A DNA stretch of 64,000 nt. Source: Acidobacteriota bacterium (lineage in GTDB: Bacteria; Acidobacteriota; Terriglobia; UBA7540). The stretch is from positions 1-64,000 of the forward strand of contig SCRD01000012.1 of the NCBI GenBank assembly GCA_004298155.1. Reading direction: 5' to 3'. The notes beneath the pieces are model-generated. The model saw only the letters and a program-made list of their open reading frames with translations, was not told the DNA's origin and ran no database searches. The position numbers were made by a program, and so were the translations under genes. This document shows, in pieces, positions 17,002 through 25,487 of the stretch (the first letter of the stretch is position 1; the number at the start of each line of letters is the position of its first letter).

Positions 17002-17916
17002 TTATTGATGCATTCCGATGAACTGGCGGAATATCGTTATGATTGCAGGCCCCAGGATAACTACAAACAGAGCGGGGAAGATAAAAAACACCAGAGGCGG
17101 AACCATTTTAACGGGGGTCTTGGCCGCTGCCTCCTCCGCTCTTTGCCGCCGCTTCATTCGCATATCGTCTGCGTGGACGCGCAAAGACTGCGAAACGCTG
17201 GTACCAAAACGGTCTGTCTGGATGAGCATCGCCACCAGCGCCTTGATGTCGTCCACGCCTGTGCGGGAGGCCAACTCGCGCATGGATTCAATCCGTGTCC
17301 GCCCCACGCGGATTTGGGCGTTGACAAGGTCAAGCTCGCCGCAGAGTTCGGGATGGGTTATTCTCAACTCCTGTGAGACGCGCATAAACGCCTGGTCAAG
17401 GCCCAGGCCTGCCTCGATGCAAACCACGAGCAGGTCGAGGGCATCCGGGAGGGCTTTGCGGAGGATTGTCTGACGCTTCCTGACGCGCCGGGATAGCCAC
17501 ATATCGGGCAGGAGAAAGCCTGCCACCAGGGCCAGTATCCAGACGAAGACCCCATTATTTGAATTTGTCAAACCGGATACGTAAACAATAATTGCGAAGA
17601 CGATTGGCAAGAGTACCTTGGCACCCCGCAATGCCATGATTGCTTCCGGGCGGCGATACCCCGCGCGCACAAGCATCAGCTTCGTGGCAGAAAGGTCCTT
17701 GGACGAAGGGAGCAGCTTTCCCACGTCGCTCAGGACTTGAGCGGCCTTCTGCGTTTGCCTTTCGCGGAAGGAGACCTTTCTCTGTGCGGCAAGAGGTTGC
17801 CAGAGCCTGGACAACCGGTCTGCAATCGGAAACTCACCCGGTGCGAACGCATAAACGAGAGCGCCCGCCACCACGAGAATCGCAACAAACGTTAAACCTA
17901 CCGCTACCCAAAGCAT
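17002..17916 (-). CDS. tadC: Tad pilus inner-membrane platform protein TadC (T2SS F family)
   Basis: 304 residues. The start is the ATG at 17916 (MLWVAVGLTFVAILVVAGAL), preceded by GAGGTAAG. An N-terminal helix, a central pair of helices (VLLPIVFAIIVYVSGL, VFVWILALVAGFLLPDMW) and a C-terminal helix (VFFIFPALFVVILGPAIITI) surround the cytosolic T2SSF domain. That domain includes ALPDALDLLVVCIEAGLGLDQAF. TadC pairs with TadB to form the platform on which the CpaF motor acts. It lies 19 bases after tadB. Confidence 0.9.
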   Translation of the reverse strand: MLWVAVGLTFVAILVVAGALVYAFAPGEFPIADRLSRLWQPLAAQRKVSFRERQTQKAAQVLSDVGKLLPSSKDLSATKLMLVRAGYRRPEAIMALRGAKVLLPIVFAIIVYVSGLTNSNNGVFVWILALVAGFLLPDMWLSRRVRKRQTILRKALPDALDLLVVCIEAGLGLDQAFMRVSQELRITHPELCGELDLVNAQIRVGRTRIESMRELASRTGVDDIKALVAMLIQTDRFGTSVSQSLRVHADDMRMKRRQRAEEAAAKTPVKMVPPLVFFIFPALFVVILGPAIITIFRQFIGMHQ

Positions 17917-17935
17917 GTCTCTTACCTCAGTTGAC

Positions 17936-18907
17936 TCAAATGTCGATGTTAACGATCTTCCACAGCAATAAAGAACCGACAACCTGGAGGAACACCGCAA
18001 GGGCTATAATCCAGGGGCCAATCGGATCAGTGAACAGGGGGCGCATATAGCTGGGATTGAGAAAACGCAGGATGAGCCCCATGATAGGGGGTAGTGAAAT
18101 GAGGATAGCCGCCGTCAGGCGCCCCTGCGCAGTCTTGATCTTTACTTCTCCAAGAATCCTGAACCTCTCCCGAACCACGTGCGCAAGGTTATCGAGGATT
18201 TCCGCCAAGTTACCGCCAGTATCCTTCTGGATGAGAACCGCAGTTACGAAGAAACGCACGTCGATCAGCGGAATCCGTTCTGAAAGGTTCAATAACGCGT
18301 CCCGTAAGGGGAGGCCGAAATTCTGCTCTTCAAAAGTCGTGCGGAACTCTCCGGCTACTGGTTCCGGCAATTCGGTTGTAATCATCTCGAGACCGGTGGA
18401 AAAAGAATGGCCGGCGCGCACAGCGCGTCCGAGAAGGTCGATGGCTTCGGGGAAAATCTTTTCAAACGCCTTCAGACGCCCTCTGCGTTTGAAGGCCACG
18501 ACAGCAATGGGAATCAGGCCGCCAACGGGAACAAACAGGAGGCCAATCAGCGAACTGGACATTGCCCTGGTACCGATCAGAAACGCGGCAACAGCGAATA
18601 CGGCGCTTAAAAGGATCAACCTGCCTGGCTTGATTTTCATGCCAGCCTGGCCGATAAAGTTTCGCAGCTTGTCGGACCACTTCCACCTCAGCAACATTCG
18701 GTGAAGGACAGGAACGTCGCTGAGAAGTTCGTCGCGGACCACCTTCAGTTCGAGGGACTCGCTCCCGCGCTTGGTGCTGCGCTCAATTGCATCAAGGCGC
18801 TTTGCCACGACTTTGTCAGGAGCCGATCCCGCGGCGGAGAAAAGGAAGACGCCGCCCACGAGCAGGACGATGACCAGAAACGTTAATCCGGCTAGTACCA
18901 ACGCCAT
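17936..18907 (-). CDS. tadB: Tad pilus inner-membrane platform protein TadB (T2SS F family)
   Basis: 323 residues with SD AAGGAG before the ATG at 18907. It has an N-terminal helix (VLAGLTFLVIVLLVGGVFLF) and two helices near 95-140. The T2SSF domain contains FPEAIDLLGRAVRAGHSFSTGLEMI and the DTGGNLAEILDNLAHVVRERF motif. A C-terminal helix pair follows. It forms the platform with TadC. The gene order cpaF-tadB-tadC is canonical for Tad/Flp systems, and spacing on both sides is only 10-20 bases. Confidence 0.92.
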   Translation of the reverse strand: MALVLAGLTFLVIVLLVGGVFLFSAAGSAPDKVVAKRLDAIERSTKRGSESLELKVVRDELLSDVPVLHRMLLRWKWSDKLRNFIGQAGMKIKPGRLILLSAVFAVAAFLIGTRAMSSSLIGLLFVPVGGLIPIAVVAFKRRGRLKAFEKIFPEAIDLLGRAVRAGHSFSTGLEMITTELPEPVAGEFRTTFEEQNFGLPLRDALLNLSERIPLIDVRFFVTAVLIQKDTGGNLAEILDNLAHVVRERFRILGEVKIKTAQGRLTAAILISLPPIMGLILRFLNPSYMRPLFTDPIGPWIIALAVFLQVVGSLLLWKIVNIDI

Positions 18908-18917
18908 CGCAATCTCC

Positions 18918-20216
18918 TTAACGAACTGCTACTGGTGCGTGTTCGAACATTTCCACGGGGAGGTGAATGCCCGATGTCACCAGCCTCTCAGCGAACTTCG
19001 GGCGAATGCCAGTTGGGACAAACTGTCCCAGCACTTCGCCGTTTTCTCCGATGCCCATCTTCCTATAGACAAAAATATCCTGCATGGTGACCACTTCGCC
19101 TTCCATTCCGGTCACCTCCGCCAGGTTAGTCACACGCCGTTTACCATCGCTCAAACGGGTGATTTGGACGACTACGTCAATCGCGGAAGCGATCTGGCGG
19201 CGAATGGCCGTGTCGGGAATGTTGAGGTTCGCCATAGCGACCATCGTTTCCAGGCGGGAAAGTGCATCGCGGGGAGAGTTTGCGTGGATGGTGGTCAGGG
19301 ACCCATCGTGGCCCGTGTTCATGGCTTGGAGCATGTCCAGGGCCTCTTCGCCACGAACTTCACCGACGATGATGCGGTCCGGACGCATACGGAGGCAGTT
19401 GATGACCAGTTCCCGCTGGCGGACCGCTCCCCTGCCTTCAACGTTGGGCGGACGCGTTTCCAGCCGTACCACGTGGTCTTGGTGGAGTTGCAATTCCGCA
19501 GCGTCTTCAATGGTGACGATCCGTTCCCGGTTGGAAATGAAGGATGACAACACGTTGAGCAAGGTGGTTTTTCCGGCGCCGGTACCGCCAGAGACCAGAA
19601 CGTTTAGCCGGGAGTAGACACACCCTCGAAGCAACTCAACCATCTTCGCCGTCAGCGAGTCATTTTCGACCAGTTCACTCGCCGTCAGTGGATCGCGTCC
19701 AAAACGGCGAATCGAAAGGCATGGGCCGTCAATGGCCAGCGGCGGAATAATAGCGTTTACGCGGGAGCCGTCGGCCAGGCGGGCGTCCACCATCGGCGAC
19801 GACTCGTCAATTCTGCGGCCTACAGCGGAGACAATCCGGTCAATGATGGACATCAGGTGCGCGTCATTCCGGAAGCTCGCCGATGTGCGCTCCAGAAGGC
19901 CGTTCCTCTCTATGTAGACGCTCTTGTAAGTGTTGACCAGAATGTCGGAGATGGTGTGGTCCTTCATGAGAGGTTCGAGCGGGCCAAGTCCGAAGACTTC
20001 GTCAAGAACCTCCTGAGAGAGCCGTTCTCTCTCAGTCAGAGTCATGGGAGCGTTTTCTTCAGCGGCAAGAGTTTCCACCATTTCCGTAACTTCGGCCTTG
20101 ACGGTACTGCGGTCAAGCTGATTGATGCGCTCAAGGTCAAGCTTCTGAATCAGCTTATGGTGGATTGCCACCTTAATGCTGCTCAGGTCGTTCCGCATTG
20201 GATTCGGTGTGACCAT
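18918..20216 (-). CDS. cpaF: Tad pilus assembly/secretion ATPase CpaF (TadA)
   Basis: A 432-residue cytosolic hexameric ATPase powering Flp pilus assembly. The N-terminal part carries [22 protein letters not shown]. Walker A is [17 protein letters not shown] near residue 215, followed by an Asp box ([14 protein letters not shown]). Walker B is in [20 protein letters not shown], and the His box is in [24 protein letters not shown]. Length and motif order match CpaF. SD GAGGTAA precedes the ATG at 20216. The N-terminal flexible domain of larger CpaF proteins is short here. Confidence 0.95.
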   Translation of the reverse strand: MVTPNPMRNDLSSIKVAIHHKLIQKLDLERINQLDRSTVKAEVTEMVETLAAEENAPMTLTERERLSQEVLDEVFGLGPLEPLMKDHTISDILVNTYKSVYIERNGLLERTSASFRNDAHLMSIIDRIVSAVGRRIDESSPMVDARLADGSRVNAIIPPLAIDGPCLSIRRFGRDPLTASELVENDSLTAKMVELLRGCVYSRLNVLVSGGTGAGKTTLLNVLSSFISNRERIVTIEDAAELQLHQDHVVRLETRPPNVEGRGAVRQRELVINCLRMRPDRIIVGEVRGEEALDMLQAMNTGHDGSLTTIHANSPRDALSRLETMVAMANLNIPDTAIRRQIASAIDVVVQITRLSDGKRRVTNLAEVTGMEGEVVTMQDIFVYRKMGIGENGEVLGQFVPTGIRPKFAERLVTSGIHLPVEMFEHAPVAVR

Positions 20217-20223
20217 GATTCAG

Positions 20224-21411
20224 TTACCTCTTTTGAGTGTTAGAAAACAGGCCAAAGATCGCTGCCGGCTTCTTTGGCGGTTCAGAAAATGTAGTGCCGG
20301 TTAGCCGCGTAGCAAGCTGCTGGAAATTAGAAACCAGCGGGTTATTGTGATTGCGGGAAAGCGGAGTCCCCAGGTTGATGGATTCGCTGACCTGCCGGAA
20401 GTCGTTCGGCAATCGTGCGAAAACCGGCAACTTTGTCCGTTTTTCAAAAGCCTTGATGGCATCTTCGTCAGAGCGGTGATAGCGGTTAATAATCACACGG
20501 CACTGGTCGGGTTCGATCCCCCAGGACGACAATTTTGCGAGATGTTTTTCCAGGGTCCAGAGGGCCGGAACGTCAGCCTCAGCCACCAGCATCACCATGC
20601 GAGCCATCCGGAGAATGGGCCTGGAGTGCATCGAGTAGCTGGATCCCATGTCCATAATCAGGTGGCTGCAGCAGCTCTGGGCCACGTTAACAACCCTGAG
20701 TAGGGCGGAGGTTTGAATATCATCCCATTCATCAGGGTCTGAGGCACCAGCCAGAACCTCCAGGCCGCTTTTCTCGTGCATCGTCAGCAGCGCGTTGAAG
20801 AAATGACTATCCAGCCGATCGAGGTTCTGGGTTGCATCACGAACAGAAAATCGTGACCGGAGATCGAGCAGGAGAGATACGTGCCCCATGGGGCGGGCAA
20901 GGTCGACCAGGATAACTCGCTTCTGGGAGATGCGGGCAAGCTGTGCCCCAAGGTTGACGGCCACCGTGGTGGAACCAACCCCTCCCTTTGCGCCCATGAC
21001 GATAATTAGCTTTCTTTCAAGGGACTTTTCGCCCGGGGCCTGCTCTTCGCGGATGCGCTTCAGTGCCGCTTCCAGCGAAATGGTGTCAACGGGTTGAGGG
21101 AGAAACTCGCGCACCCCGCTCCGCATGGCCTGCATCAGGAGTTCGGGGTCAGGTTGTTTTAAGGGAGAGCAGGCGATGACAACCACCGAAGGTTTAAGCC
21201 GGCGGACATGCGCCCCAAATTCAAGAGAGACTTCAGTTCCTCCCGCAAGGTCCAACAGCACGACGTCCGGAATGCTTTCACCGGGGCCGGGATGCTGCTC
21301 CGGGGACGGGGCCCATTCGACCACCGACTCGGTAAGGCCCGTCTGCTCGATGCACGCACGCAGGTAAGAAGTGCTCTTAGCGTCCGTAGCGACAACAGCC
21401 GCAGTCAACAT
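20224..21411 (-). CDS. cpaE: CpaE/TadZ-like pilus localisation protein (pseudo-receiver plus ParA/MinD ATPase)
   Basis: 395 residues. The N-terminal ~125 residues form a receiver-like domain (PDVVLLDLAGG, VVVIACSPL, GVREFLPQPVD) lacking the usual acidic pair. The C-terminal domain is a MinD/ParA ATPase with deviant Walker A MGAKGGVGSTTVAVNLG near residue 145. It also has HLIMDMGSSYSMHSRPIL and VAEADVPALWTLEKHL. TadZ/CpaE proteins position the Tad machine in the cell. It is placed between the secretin and the motor gene, as in many Tad loci. Confidence 0.9.
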   Translation of the reverse strand: MLTAAVVATDAKSTSYLRACIEQTGLTESVVEWAPSPEQHPGPGESIPDVVLLDLAGGTEVSLEFGAHVRRLKPSVVVIACSPLKQPDPELLMQAMRSGVREFLPQPVDTISLEAALKRIREEQAPGEKSLERKLIIVMGAKGGVGSTTVAVNLGAQLARISQKRVILVDLARPMGHVSLLLDLRSRFSVRDATQNLDRLDSHFFNALLTMHEKSGLEVLAGASDPDEWDDIQTSALLRVVNVAQSCCSHLIMDMGSSYSMHSRPILRMARMVMLVAEADVPALWTLEKHLAKLSSWGIEPDQCRVIINRYHRSDEDAIKAFEKRTKLPVFARLPNDFRQVSESINLGTPLSRNHNNPLVSNFQQLATRLTGTTFSEPPKKPAAIFGLFSNTQKR

Positions 21412-21453
21412 CTATTCGTCCTCTTTCCAGCCTAATAGAAATTTGCAGTAAAC

Positions 21454-22878
21454 CTATTGGCCAGAACTCTGAGCCTGCCCGCTGGTCGCCGGCGGCAGAA
21501 ACTGCATCGGGAATTGCGGTCCGCCGGGAACCTGGCCGGGAGGTAGCGGATGAACAATCTGGGGCGTCACCAGGACCAGCAATTCCGTCTTGCTCTTGTT
21601 CAGGCTCTCACTCTGGAATAACTTCCCCAGAAGTGGAATATCTCCCAAAGCCGGAATTTTCTCCAGTGTCCTGGTGAGGCGGTTGTCCATCAATCCAGCG
21701 ATTACAAAGCTCTGTCCATCCCGCAGTTCCATCTCTGATTGTACCCGACGAACGGCAAGAGCGGGGATTGTAAAACCAGTGATGGTCAGCGCGTTCGAGA
21801 AATCGAGGGAACTGACTTCCGGCTCGACCTTCAGGTGGATCGCATCGTCCGGAAGTATTGTGGGAGTAAAGTCAAGCCTTATCCCGAACTGCCGGAACTG
21901 GATGGTAATCGCAGGGACTCCTCCTCCGGCTCCTGTTGACTGAACAACAGGGAAAGGAAACTCGCCGCCAGAGAGGAATGTGGCCTCCTTGCCGGACTCT
22001 GTCAACACATTGGGTTCAGCCAGGATCTGCAGGAGGTTCTTCGTCTGGAGCGCCTGAATCGTGGCCGCCAGGTTGATGTCCGGACGGAATATGAATACAT
22101 TAAGCAGGCTACCCAACGTAAATCCGCCTGCACTGGCGCTCAGTTCCGTAAGTCCGGGAGGCGAATACTGGCCGGTGCTGATCGTTCCAACGTTTTTTGC
22201 CCCCGGCAGGCTCATGATGTTCACGCCAAGTTGCCTGAGGGCCGACCGGTCCACTTCCGCAAATCGAACTTTCAGGAGGACCTCTCCAGTGGGGGGAGCC
22301 GGCACTTCCAGCAGGCTAACGACGTTGTTCTTATTGGGCACCATTGACTGGGCCAGTTCCAGGATCTTATCGGCCACCGCGGCTGATGAAACATGTCCCG
22401 ACAGGGTCACGATGTCCTTGCTGACTGTGACCTTCACCTGCTCATTGGGGAAGGTGTTGCGGATGTCCCCGGTCAGATCAAGGACGTCCAGGTCAACGTA
22501 AACGTCGAACGTCTGCATCTGGCCGGACTGCCCCCAAATGACCAGCGAGGTTGCGCCAGCCCTCTTGCCATTCAGGAGGATCTCGGTAGGGCTAACGACA
22601 ACGGCATCACAAATCTCCGGATTGGCAAGGGAAACACGGGTGACCTGGGACGGGGATGTGACCACCAGTGAGCGGTCCACGATCAGATGCAGTGCTTCCG
22701 GGCCTCCTGACGGCGTGCCCTGGTTCTCCGCCTGCTGGACGCTGGTGCGCGGGTTGATCTGGGATGCTCCTGCCAAAATAGAGCCGGGACCTAGCACAAC
22801 GGACACTGCCGTGAAAACGACCAGAGCCGTGAGTGCGTGAAGGGTATATCTTGCGTTTCTGCTATTTTTTCTTGTCAT
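21454..22878 (-). CDS. cpaC: Tad/Flp pilus outer-membrane secretin CpaC (RcpA)
   Basis: 474 residues with a signal peptide (LHALTALVVFTAVSVVLG). The periplasmic N-terminal region has the secretin-and-TonB-N-like/BAE block (SLVVTSPSQVTRVSLANPEI). A BON-like segment follows (DIRNTFPNEQVKVTVSKDIVTLSGHVSS). The C-terminal secretin domain includes LLQILAEPNVLTESGKEATFLSGGEFPFPV and ends around LFQSESLNKSKTELLVLVTPQIV. The tail is Pro/Gln-rich. It forms the outer-membrane channel for the pilus. It lies 30 bases after cpaB. Confidence 0.93.
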   Translation of the reverse strand: MTRKNSRNARYTLHALTALVVFTAVSVVLGPGSILAGASQINPRTSVQQAENQGTPSGGPEALHLIVDRSLVVTSPSQVTRVSLANPEICDAVVVSPTEILLNGKRAGATSLVIWGQSGQMQTFDVYVDLDVLDLTGDIRNTFPNEQVKVTVSKDIVTLSGHVSSAAVADKILELAQSMVPNKNNVVSLLEVPAPPTGEVLLKVRFAEVDRSALRQLGVNIMSLPGAKNVGTISTGQYSPPGLTELSASAGGFTLGSLLNVFIFRPDINLAATIQALQTKNLLQILAEPNVLTESGKEATFLSGGEFPFPVVQSTGAGGGVPAITIQFRQFGIRLDFTPTILPDDAIHLKVEPEVSSLDFSNALTITGFTIPALAVRRVQSEMELRDGQSFVIAGLMDNRLTRTLEKIPALGDIPLLGKLFQSESLNKSKTELLVLVTPQIVHPLPPGQVPGGPQFPMQFLPPATSGQAQSSGQ

Positions 22879-22908
22879 CGATTCCGCCTGAATTTAGCTT
22901 GAATTAGC

Positions 22909-23763
22909 TTATTGACCCGAAAAAGTTTGGTTCGTCTTCTTGTCACCTCTGATAACTTCAACTACAAAAGGAGCGGGGCCAGCCGGCTTCTGGGTGGTTG
23001 CCTCGCGCCGTGGACGGGACTTTCCACCACCGCCAGCGGTGGGGTGTGGTTGTGCGCCGCCAAGCAGGAGCGCTGACTTAAAAACAGGTTCCGCCTTATC
23101 TTCAATCTTGGTGTCAATCGTGTTGCGCAAGGCCAGATGGATTCTGTTGTCCGTGCTCGCCATGGTGAGCTGGTCGGCCTGCTTCGGGGTGAGGAGCAGA
23201 GTAACCACGCCTACCGTGTGGGGCTTTCCTTGTTTGTCCTGCTCGACGGTCTGTCCGGCGGCCAGAACTCGAACGTCCTGGATGATATTGCGCGTCAAAC
23301 TATCGCTCTCGCCTTCGGGAGTGCCAGTTGCCAGAACGTCAACCATCGTTCCCGGCATTGCGAACCCGGAAACCCCTACCACATCGTCGACTCGCACCGA
23401 AACTGCTCGCATTCCGACGGGAATGGCGGCGGGCAAGCCGATTCCTGCCTCTCTGGGAGCGAGCTTCGACTCCAAAATCGGCTCATTTTTTGAAATCGGA
23501 GTGATCAGTGACCGGCCTATGCAATCCTGAACCCGGGTGAAGGACCCATCCAGCGGAGTGCCTTCCGGCCAGGTAATCAATTCCACATCCTGCGCTGTCA
23601 AGGGTGTGCCCAGGGCCAGGGGCCGTGAAGCTACAACAATGTGTGACACAGGCAACGGCTTGACCGCAGACGCCTGTTGGATTTGCCGGTACACAAAACG
23701 GCTTGCGATCACAGCAATCACGATTGCCACGACCAAGGCGATTAAAGCTCGATTCCTATTCAT
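22909..23763 (-). CDS. cpaB: Flp pilus assembly protein CpaB (RcpC)
   Basis: 284 residues, ATG at 23763 after AGGAAGGAAAC. One N-terminal membrane helix (ALIALVVAIVIAVIASRFVY) is followed by the CpaB/SAF region (VVASRPLALGTPLTAQDVELITWP) and the RcpC domain. RcpC includes RAVSVRVDDVVGVSGFAMPGTMVDVL and VTLLLTPKQADQLTMA. The C-terminal ~50 residues are Gly/Arg/Pro-rich. CpaB sits in the periplasm and is thought to gate or stabilise the secretin. Confidence 0.92.
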   Translation of the reverse strand: MNRNRALIALVVAIVIAVIASRFVYRQIQQASAVKPLPVSHIVVASRPLALGTPLTAQDVELITWPEGTPLDGSFTRVQDCIGRSLITPISKNEPILESKLAPREAGIGLPAAIPVGMRAVSVRVDDVVGVSGFAMPGTMVDVLATGTPEGESDSLTRNIIQDVRVLAAGQTVEQDKQGKPHTVGVVTLLLTPKQADQLTMASTDNRIHLALRNTIDTKIEDKAEPVFKSALLLGGAQPHPTAGGGGKSRPRREATTQKPAGPAPFVVEVIRGDKKTNQTFSGQ

Positions 23764-23781
23764 GTTTCCTTCCTCGGTACC

Positions 23782-24336
23782 TTAAAAGGTCAACAAACTC
23801 GAGTTTGTAATGACAACAAGAACCATCGCTAAAGCTATTGCTACTCCAAAAGGGAGGCGCAGCGTACCAGGATCATCGAGAGTCACTATGGATTCCCTTG
23901 CACTCATGCCGAATGTGGCGAATGCCCGAATGAGAACTGCCAGGTTGCTCAACGTCTGTTTGACCCGGCGCTTCCTTACTATTTCTACAATTGCCATAAA
24001 GCCGGCAATAAAAATACTTGCCAGCAGCACATTGAGGAATTTTCGCGGTCCGAGGCACGCTCCCAGCGCTATCGTCAGTTTCAAGTCTCCAGCCCCAATG
24101 CCTCGAAGAATGACTGGAATGATCAGGACGGCCGTGGCTATGCCAGCGCCTTCCAACCCGCTCTTGATTCCAGCCCAGCCCGAAAGGATGCCGTTAATGC
24201 CCAGACCTATAATAAATCCCGAAACTGTGAGCCAATTGGGGATACGCCGAAAGCGCCAGTCCAGCCATCCTGCCCATAGCGCCAAAAGCAACGCCACGGC
24301 CCAAGCAGTAAATTGGCTCCATACGATGCTGTGCAT
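23782..24336 (-). CDS. cpaA: Prepilin peptidase, A24 family (TadV/CpaA)
   Basis: A 184-residue polytopic membrane protease that removes the prepilin leader from Flp. The two catalytic aspartates are in WAGWLDWRFRRIPNWLT near residue 26 and in the GAGDLK motif near residue 82. About five to six hydrophobic helices are visible. It lacks the N-terminal zinc/methylase domain of PilD, as is normal for TadV. It lies between the pilin genes and cpaB. Confidence 0.9.
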   Translation of the reverse strand: MHSIVWSQFTAWAVALLLALWAGWLDWRFRRIPNWLTVSGFIIGLGINGILSGWAGIKSGLEGAGIATAVLIIPVILRGIGAGDLKLTIALGACLGPRKFLNVLLASIFIAGFMAIVEIVRKRRVKQTLSNLAVLIRAFATFGMSARESIVTLDDPGTLRLPFGVAIALAMVLVVITNSSLLTF

Positions 24337-24579
24337 AGCTGGTATTCTCTAATCCCAGTGCAGAGTCAGTGAGGAGGGGAAATGGTTGACCAGATATTGA
24401 GGACTTAGTGAACAAGCCGGGCACACCAAATGCCTTGCCCAGGAGATCCGCGAAGCCCAGAAGCTGATCTTCAGCTGCCCCCTCCGGGGTTGTTCCTGGG
24501 AATTGATTCTTTCCTGCAACGCTCCGTTCAGATTGAGCCTGGGAGCGTTATCCTTTTGCATCCCAGTAAGGAGTACTCA

Positions 24580-24613
24580 CCAGCCGAGGAAGCAAGCCAG
24601 ACTCCTCAGCTGG
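24580..24613 (-). terminator. Hairpin downstream of the distal Flp pilin gene
   Basis: On the minus strand, 19 bases after the pilin stop, there is a stem of CCAGC and GAGGA paired with TCCTC and GCTGG around a 12-base loop, with one C-A mismatch. No strong T tract follows, so it is more likely an attenuator or mRNA-stabilising stem than a full terminator. Such hairpins often let pilin mRNA exceed that of the downstream assembly genes. Confidence 0.4.
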
Positions 24614-24631
24614 TGATTGTCTTTCATAGGC

Positions 24632-24805
24632 CTAGCTGGCAGCAGTCAGGTTGCTGGCTGCCTGCGAGAACACGTTGTTGATTGCACTGCCCAGCGTTCC
24701 CATGACCGTGATAGCAGCCAGGGCAATTAGAACCAGAAGTAACGCGTATTCAGTGAGATCCTGGCCTTCTTCTTCATGCCAAAGTCTCTTCAGTAGCTCC
24801 GTCAT
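24632..24805 (-). CDS. flp: Flp family type IVb pilin (copy 1, distal)
   Basis: A 57-residue major pilin precursor. The leader MTELLKRLWHEEEG is cut before QDLTEYALLLVLIALAA, where Glu at +5 and Tyr at +6 are the Flp signature. A hydrophobic helix follows, and the tail ends SNLTAAS. The start ATG at 24805 has GGGAGG upstream; longer open frames read into the intergenic repeat and are not real. It differs from the neighbouring pilin at two residues: leader position 10 (His versus Gln) and position 48 (Gln versus Arg). It is processed by the adjacent A24 peptidase. Confidence 0.95.
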   Translation of the reverse strand: MTELLKRLWHEEEGQDLTEYALLLVLIALAAITVMGTLGSAINNVFSQAASNLTAAS

Positions 24806-24879
24806 CGGTAAAATCCTCCCGTGAGTTGCACGTGAACGCACATGCGAAACACCTGGGCATTGCCGGAATATTGCAGGCG

Positions 24880-24900
24880 GGGGAGCTTTTGGAACTCCCC
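24880..24900 (-). terminator. Hairpin between the two pilin genes
   Basis: The inverted repeat GGGGAG-N9-CTCCCC lies about 25 bases after the stop of the promoter-proximal pilin gene. It may act as a processing or attenuation stem. It has no poly-T tail. Confidence 0.35.
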
Positions 24901-24925
24901 AGCCGGTGATTGTTTTCACTTACGA

Positions 24926-25099
24926 CTAACTGGCAGCGGTCAGGTTGCTGGCTGCTCTCGAAAACACGTTGTTGATGGCACTGCCGAGCGTTCCCATGAC
25001 AGTGATAGCAGCCAGGGCAATTAGAACCAGAAGCAACGCGTATTCAGTGAGGTCCTGGCCTTCTTCTTCCTGCCACAGCCTCTTAAGTAGCTCCGTCAT
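24926..25099 (-). CDS. flp: Flp family type IVb pilin (copy 2, promoter-proximal)
   Basis: 57 residues, too short for many gene callers. The ATG at 25099 has GGGAGG upstream. The leader is MTELLKRLWQEEEG, the cleavage site precedes QDLTEYALL, and the body is almost identical to copy 1, with Arg instead of Gln at residue 48. The mature pilins thus differ at only one position. It is the first gene of the Tad operon and lies about 57 bases after the predicted sigma-54 start site. Confidence 0.95.
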   Translation of the reverse strand: MTELLKRLWQEEEGQDLTEYALLLVLIALAAITVMGTLGSAINNVFSRAASNLTAAS

Positions 25100-25166
25100 C
25101 GGTAAAATCCTCCCGTGAGTTGAAGTTTAGGTGGACACCTTCTTGATCGCACCCTGCCTGCTTAAT

Positions 25167-25183
25167 AGCATTCGGTGTACCAA
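25167..25183 (-). promoter_or_regulatory. Predicted sigma-54 (-24/-12) promoter of the Tad operon
   Basis: The minus strand reads TTGGTACACCGAATGCT, matching TTGGCACG-N4-TTGCT at the invariant GG and GC with the required 10-base separation. The start site would be about 57 bases before the first pilin codon. Related half-sites (GTAGCGCTCT at 25187-25196 and its inverted form at 25241-25250) lie upstream and could bind the activator, but this is speculative. Confidence 0.55.
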
Positions 25184-25487
25184 ACTGTAGCGCTCTGAAC
25201 ATAATGATCAAAAAATATAGCGGCTTAAGAATCAATGTATTAGAGCGTAGTTTTGGCCGCTTCATTCGATCAGAGCCTTTGCTCATTCATAAGCGTTACC
25301 ATTTGTTGACGCCGCATATCTCGTTTGATTAATTTCTGGTGACGCTTTGGAGCGCATAGTGCTTTTGAAAAAGCTCAGTCTTGCCCAAAGAGCAGGCTCC
25401 ATGATTAGTTTCATCGGCTATGCCCTGTCGGTACTTGATATGGCCCGATAGGCGGAGTGAGAATTCCTGAGGCGACGCAACGAGCGG
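25184..25487. other. AT-rich gap upstream of the pilin promoter
   Basis: No convincing gene on either strand. The first ~120 bases are notably AT-rich compared with the surroundings, as expected for an activator or IHF-type region upstream of a sigma-54 promoter. The rest lies downstream of the 25488 membrane-protein gene and shows no clear terminator. Confidence 0.5.

Larger units (their letters stand above)
24610..25122. repeat. Tandem 294-base duplication carrying the two pilin genes
   Basis: Each pilin gene, its ribosome binding site and about 20 bases on either side recur with an exact offset of 294 bases (24610-24828 and 24904-25122). Upstream identity ends sharply after GTGAGTTG. The copies have diverged little, so duplication or gene conversion is recent. 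Confidence 0.9.

Noticed and set aside
24349-24561. A 70-codon frame between the pilin and prepilin peptidase genes
   Set aside because: No ribosome binding site, no hydrophobic or domain pattern, and it covers the hairpin-bearing spacer.
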